Assembly: GCA_028706835.1 (NCBI GenBank)
Contig: JAQTVL010000180.1
Location: 1-8,262 of the forward strand
Length of the DNA stretch: 8,262 nt
Direction of reading: 5' to 3'
Source: Phycisphaerae bacterium
Lineage (GTDB): Bacteria > Planctomycetota > Phycisphaerae > JAJVII01
This document shows positions 7,580-8,262 of the stretch, piece by piece. The notes beneath the pieces were generated by a model. That model saw only the letters and a list, made by a program, of their open reading frames with translations, searched no databases and was not told the DNA's origin. Both the position numbers and the translations under genes were made by a program. The stretch's first letter is position 1. Every line of letters starts with the position of its first letter.

Positions 7580-8262
7580 GTTCTTGTTGCCTCCGCGTGG
7601 AACTCCTTCGCCTGCTCGATGCCCTTGGCCACCCGCACGGTCAGCAGCATCGCCAGGCCCAAGCCGAAGAATGCGATCAGGAACAGGATCGCGCTTCGGC
7701 TGCTGCCGGTCAGGTCGCGGAACAGGCCGAACAGCATCGGGCCGGCGAACGCGCCCACCTTGTCGTAGACGCTGAAGAAGCCGTAGAACTCGGCGCTCAG
7801 CCCCTCCGGGATCATCGAGCCGAACACCGACCGCGAGATCGCCTGCGTGCCGCCCTGCACCAGGGCGACCAGCAGGCCGAGAATCCAGAACTCGGTCGGC
7901 GTGTGGATCTGCATCGCGTAGACGACCACGCCCATGTAGACGGCGATGCCCAGGGCGATGGCGTTGCGCGAGCCCAGTTTGCGGGCGATCCAGATGAACC
8001 CCATCGCCGCCGGCACGCCGACGAACTGGATCATCAGCAGGCAGCCGAGGATCGTCGAGTCGGTCAGGTGCAGCTCCGCCTTGGCGTACACGGCCGCCAC
8101 GATAATCAGCGTGCCGATGCCGGTGTTGTAGAACAGGAACGCGATGAGGAACCGCATCAGGTTGGGCAGCCTGCCGACCCGGCGGATCGTCCTGCCGACG
8201 CGAAGGAAACCTTCGCGAACGATCGACCTGCCGGCCGCCAGCGGCAGGCCGGTCGCCCGCTC
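7576..8262 (-). CDS. MFS transporter, UMF1 family (C-terminal 228 residues; start outside the window)
   Basis: C-terminal half of a 12-helix major-facilitator permease. The frame is open to the window edge, with 35 codons visible before the Met at 8157, so the true start lies beyond 8262. The segment LPNLMRFLIAFLFYNTGIGT (residues 32-51 of the visible part), the later VQGGTQAISRSVFGSMIPEG and AEFYGFFSVYDKVGAFAGPM blocks, and GLFRDLTGSSRSAI are characteristic of the UMF1 (Atg22-like) family. About six hydrophobic helices are visible, ending in a short charged tail EQAKEFHAEATRT. The substrate of bacterial UMF1 proteins is generally unknown. The gene is upstream of phoB on the same strand, 189 bases before the phoB ATG, but phoB has its own predicted promoter, so membership of the Pho regulon is not implied. 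The stop codon falls in a nonamer repeat, which may have rewritten the last residues. Confidence 0.9.
   Translation of the reverse strand, partial: ERATGLPLAAGRSIVREGFLRVGRTIRRVGRLPNLMRFLIAFLFYNTGIGTLIIVAAVYAKAELHLTDSTILGCLLMIQFVGVPAAMGFIWIARKLGSRNAIALGIAVYMGVVVYAMQIHTPTEFWILGLLVALVQGGTQAISRSVFGSMIPEGLSAEFYGFFSVYDKVGAFAGPMLFGLFRDLTGSSRSAILFLIAFFGLGLAMLLTVRVAKGIEQAKEFHAEATRT

Overview
The window is a phosphate-starvation (Pho/Pst) locus, with every recognisable gene on the minus strand. Read in the direction of transcription (right to left) the order is: 3' end of a UMF1-family MFS transporter, phoB-type response regulator, phoR-type sensor kinase, pstS, pstC, pstA, two tandem pstB genes, and the 5' end of phoU. 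Apart from the asymmetric pstB pair this is a standard gene set: PhoR/PhoB sense and respond to low phosphate, PstS captures phosphate outside the membrane, PstC/PstA form the channel, the PstB proteins drive transport, and PhoU links transporter state to PhoR.

Organism: high-GC bacterial DNA. The gaps between genes hold short interspersed repeats of a kind I associate with Planctomycetes and related PVC bacteria: a heptad (ATTCC) tract, a nonamer tract, and an inverted pair of small hairpins whose shadow translation contains HGRDAHAT. That assignment rests on memory of similar repeats and is an inference. No marker gene is present to place it more finely.

Layout: 1-201 phoU (partial); 213-995 pstB2; 1003-1764 pstB1; 1784-1818 heptad repeat; 1822-2739 pstA, overlapping pstC by ATGA; 2736-3728 pstC; 3763-3815 two intergenic hairpins; 3820-4695 pstS; 4746-4782 candidate promoter/Pho box and dyad; 4785-6578 phoR; 6594-6699 REP-like hairpins; 6697-7386 phoB; 7429-7458 candidate phoB promoter; 7524-7579 nonamer palindromic array; 7576-8262 MFS transporter (partial). 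The three long gaps-free plus-strand reading frames are shadows of these genes.

The most interesting signal is in the pstB pair. PstB1 keeps LSGGQ but has lost the Q-loop Gln, the H-switch His and a Walker A Gly. PstB2 keeps all of those but has LQLEQ in place of LSGGQ. In an ABC head-to-tail dimer these changes all fall in one composite ATP site, leaving the other fully consensus. This predicts an obligate PstB1-PstB2 heterodimer with one active and one degenerate site, instead of the PstB homodimer usually assumed.
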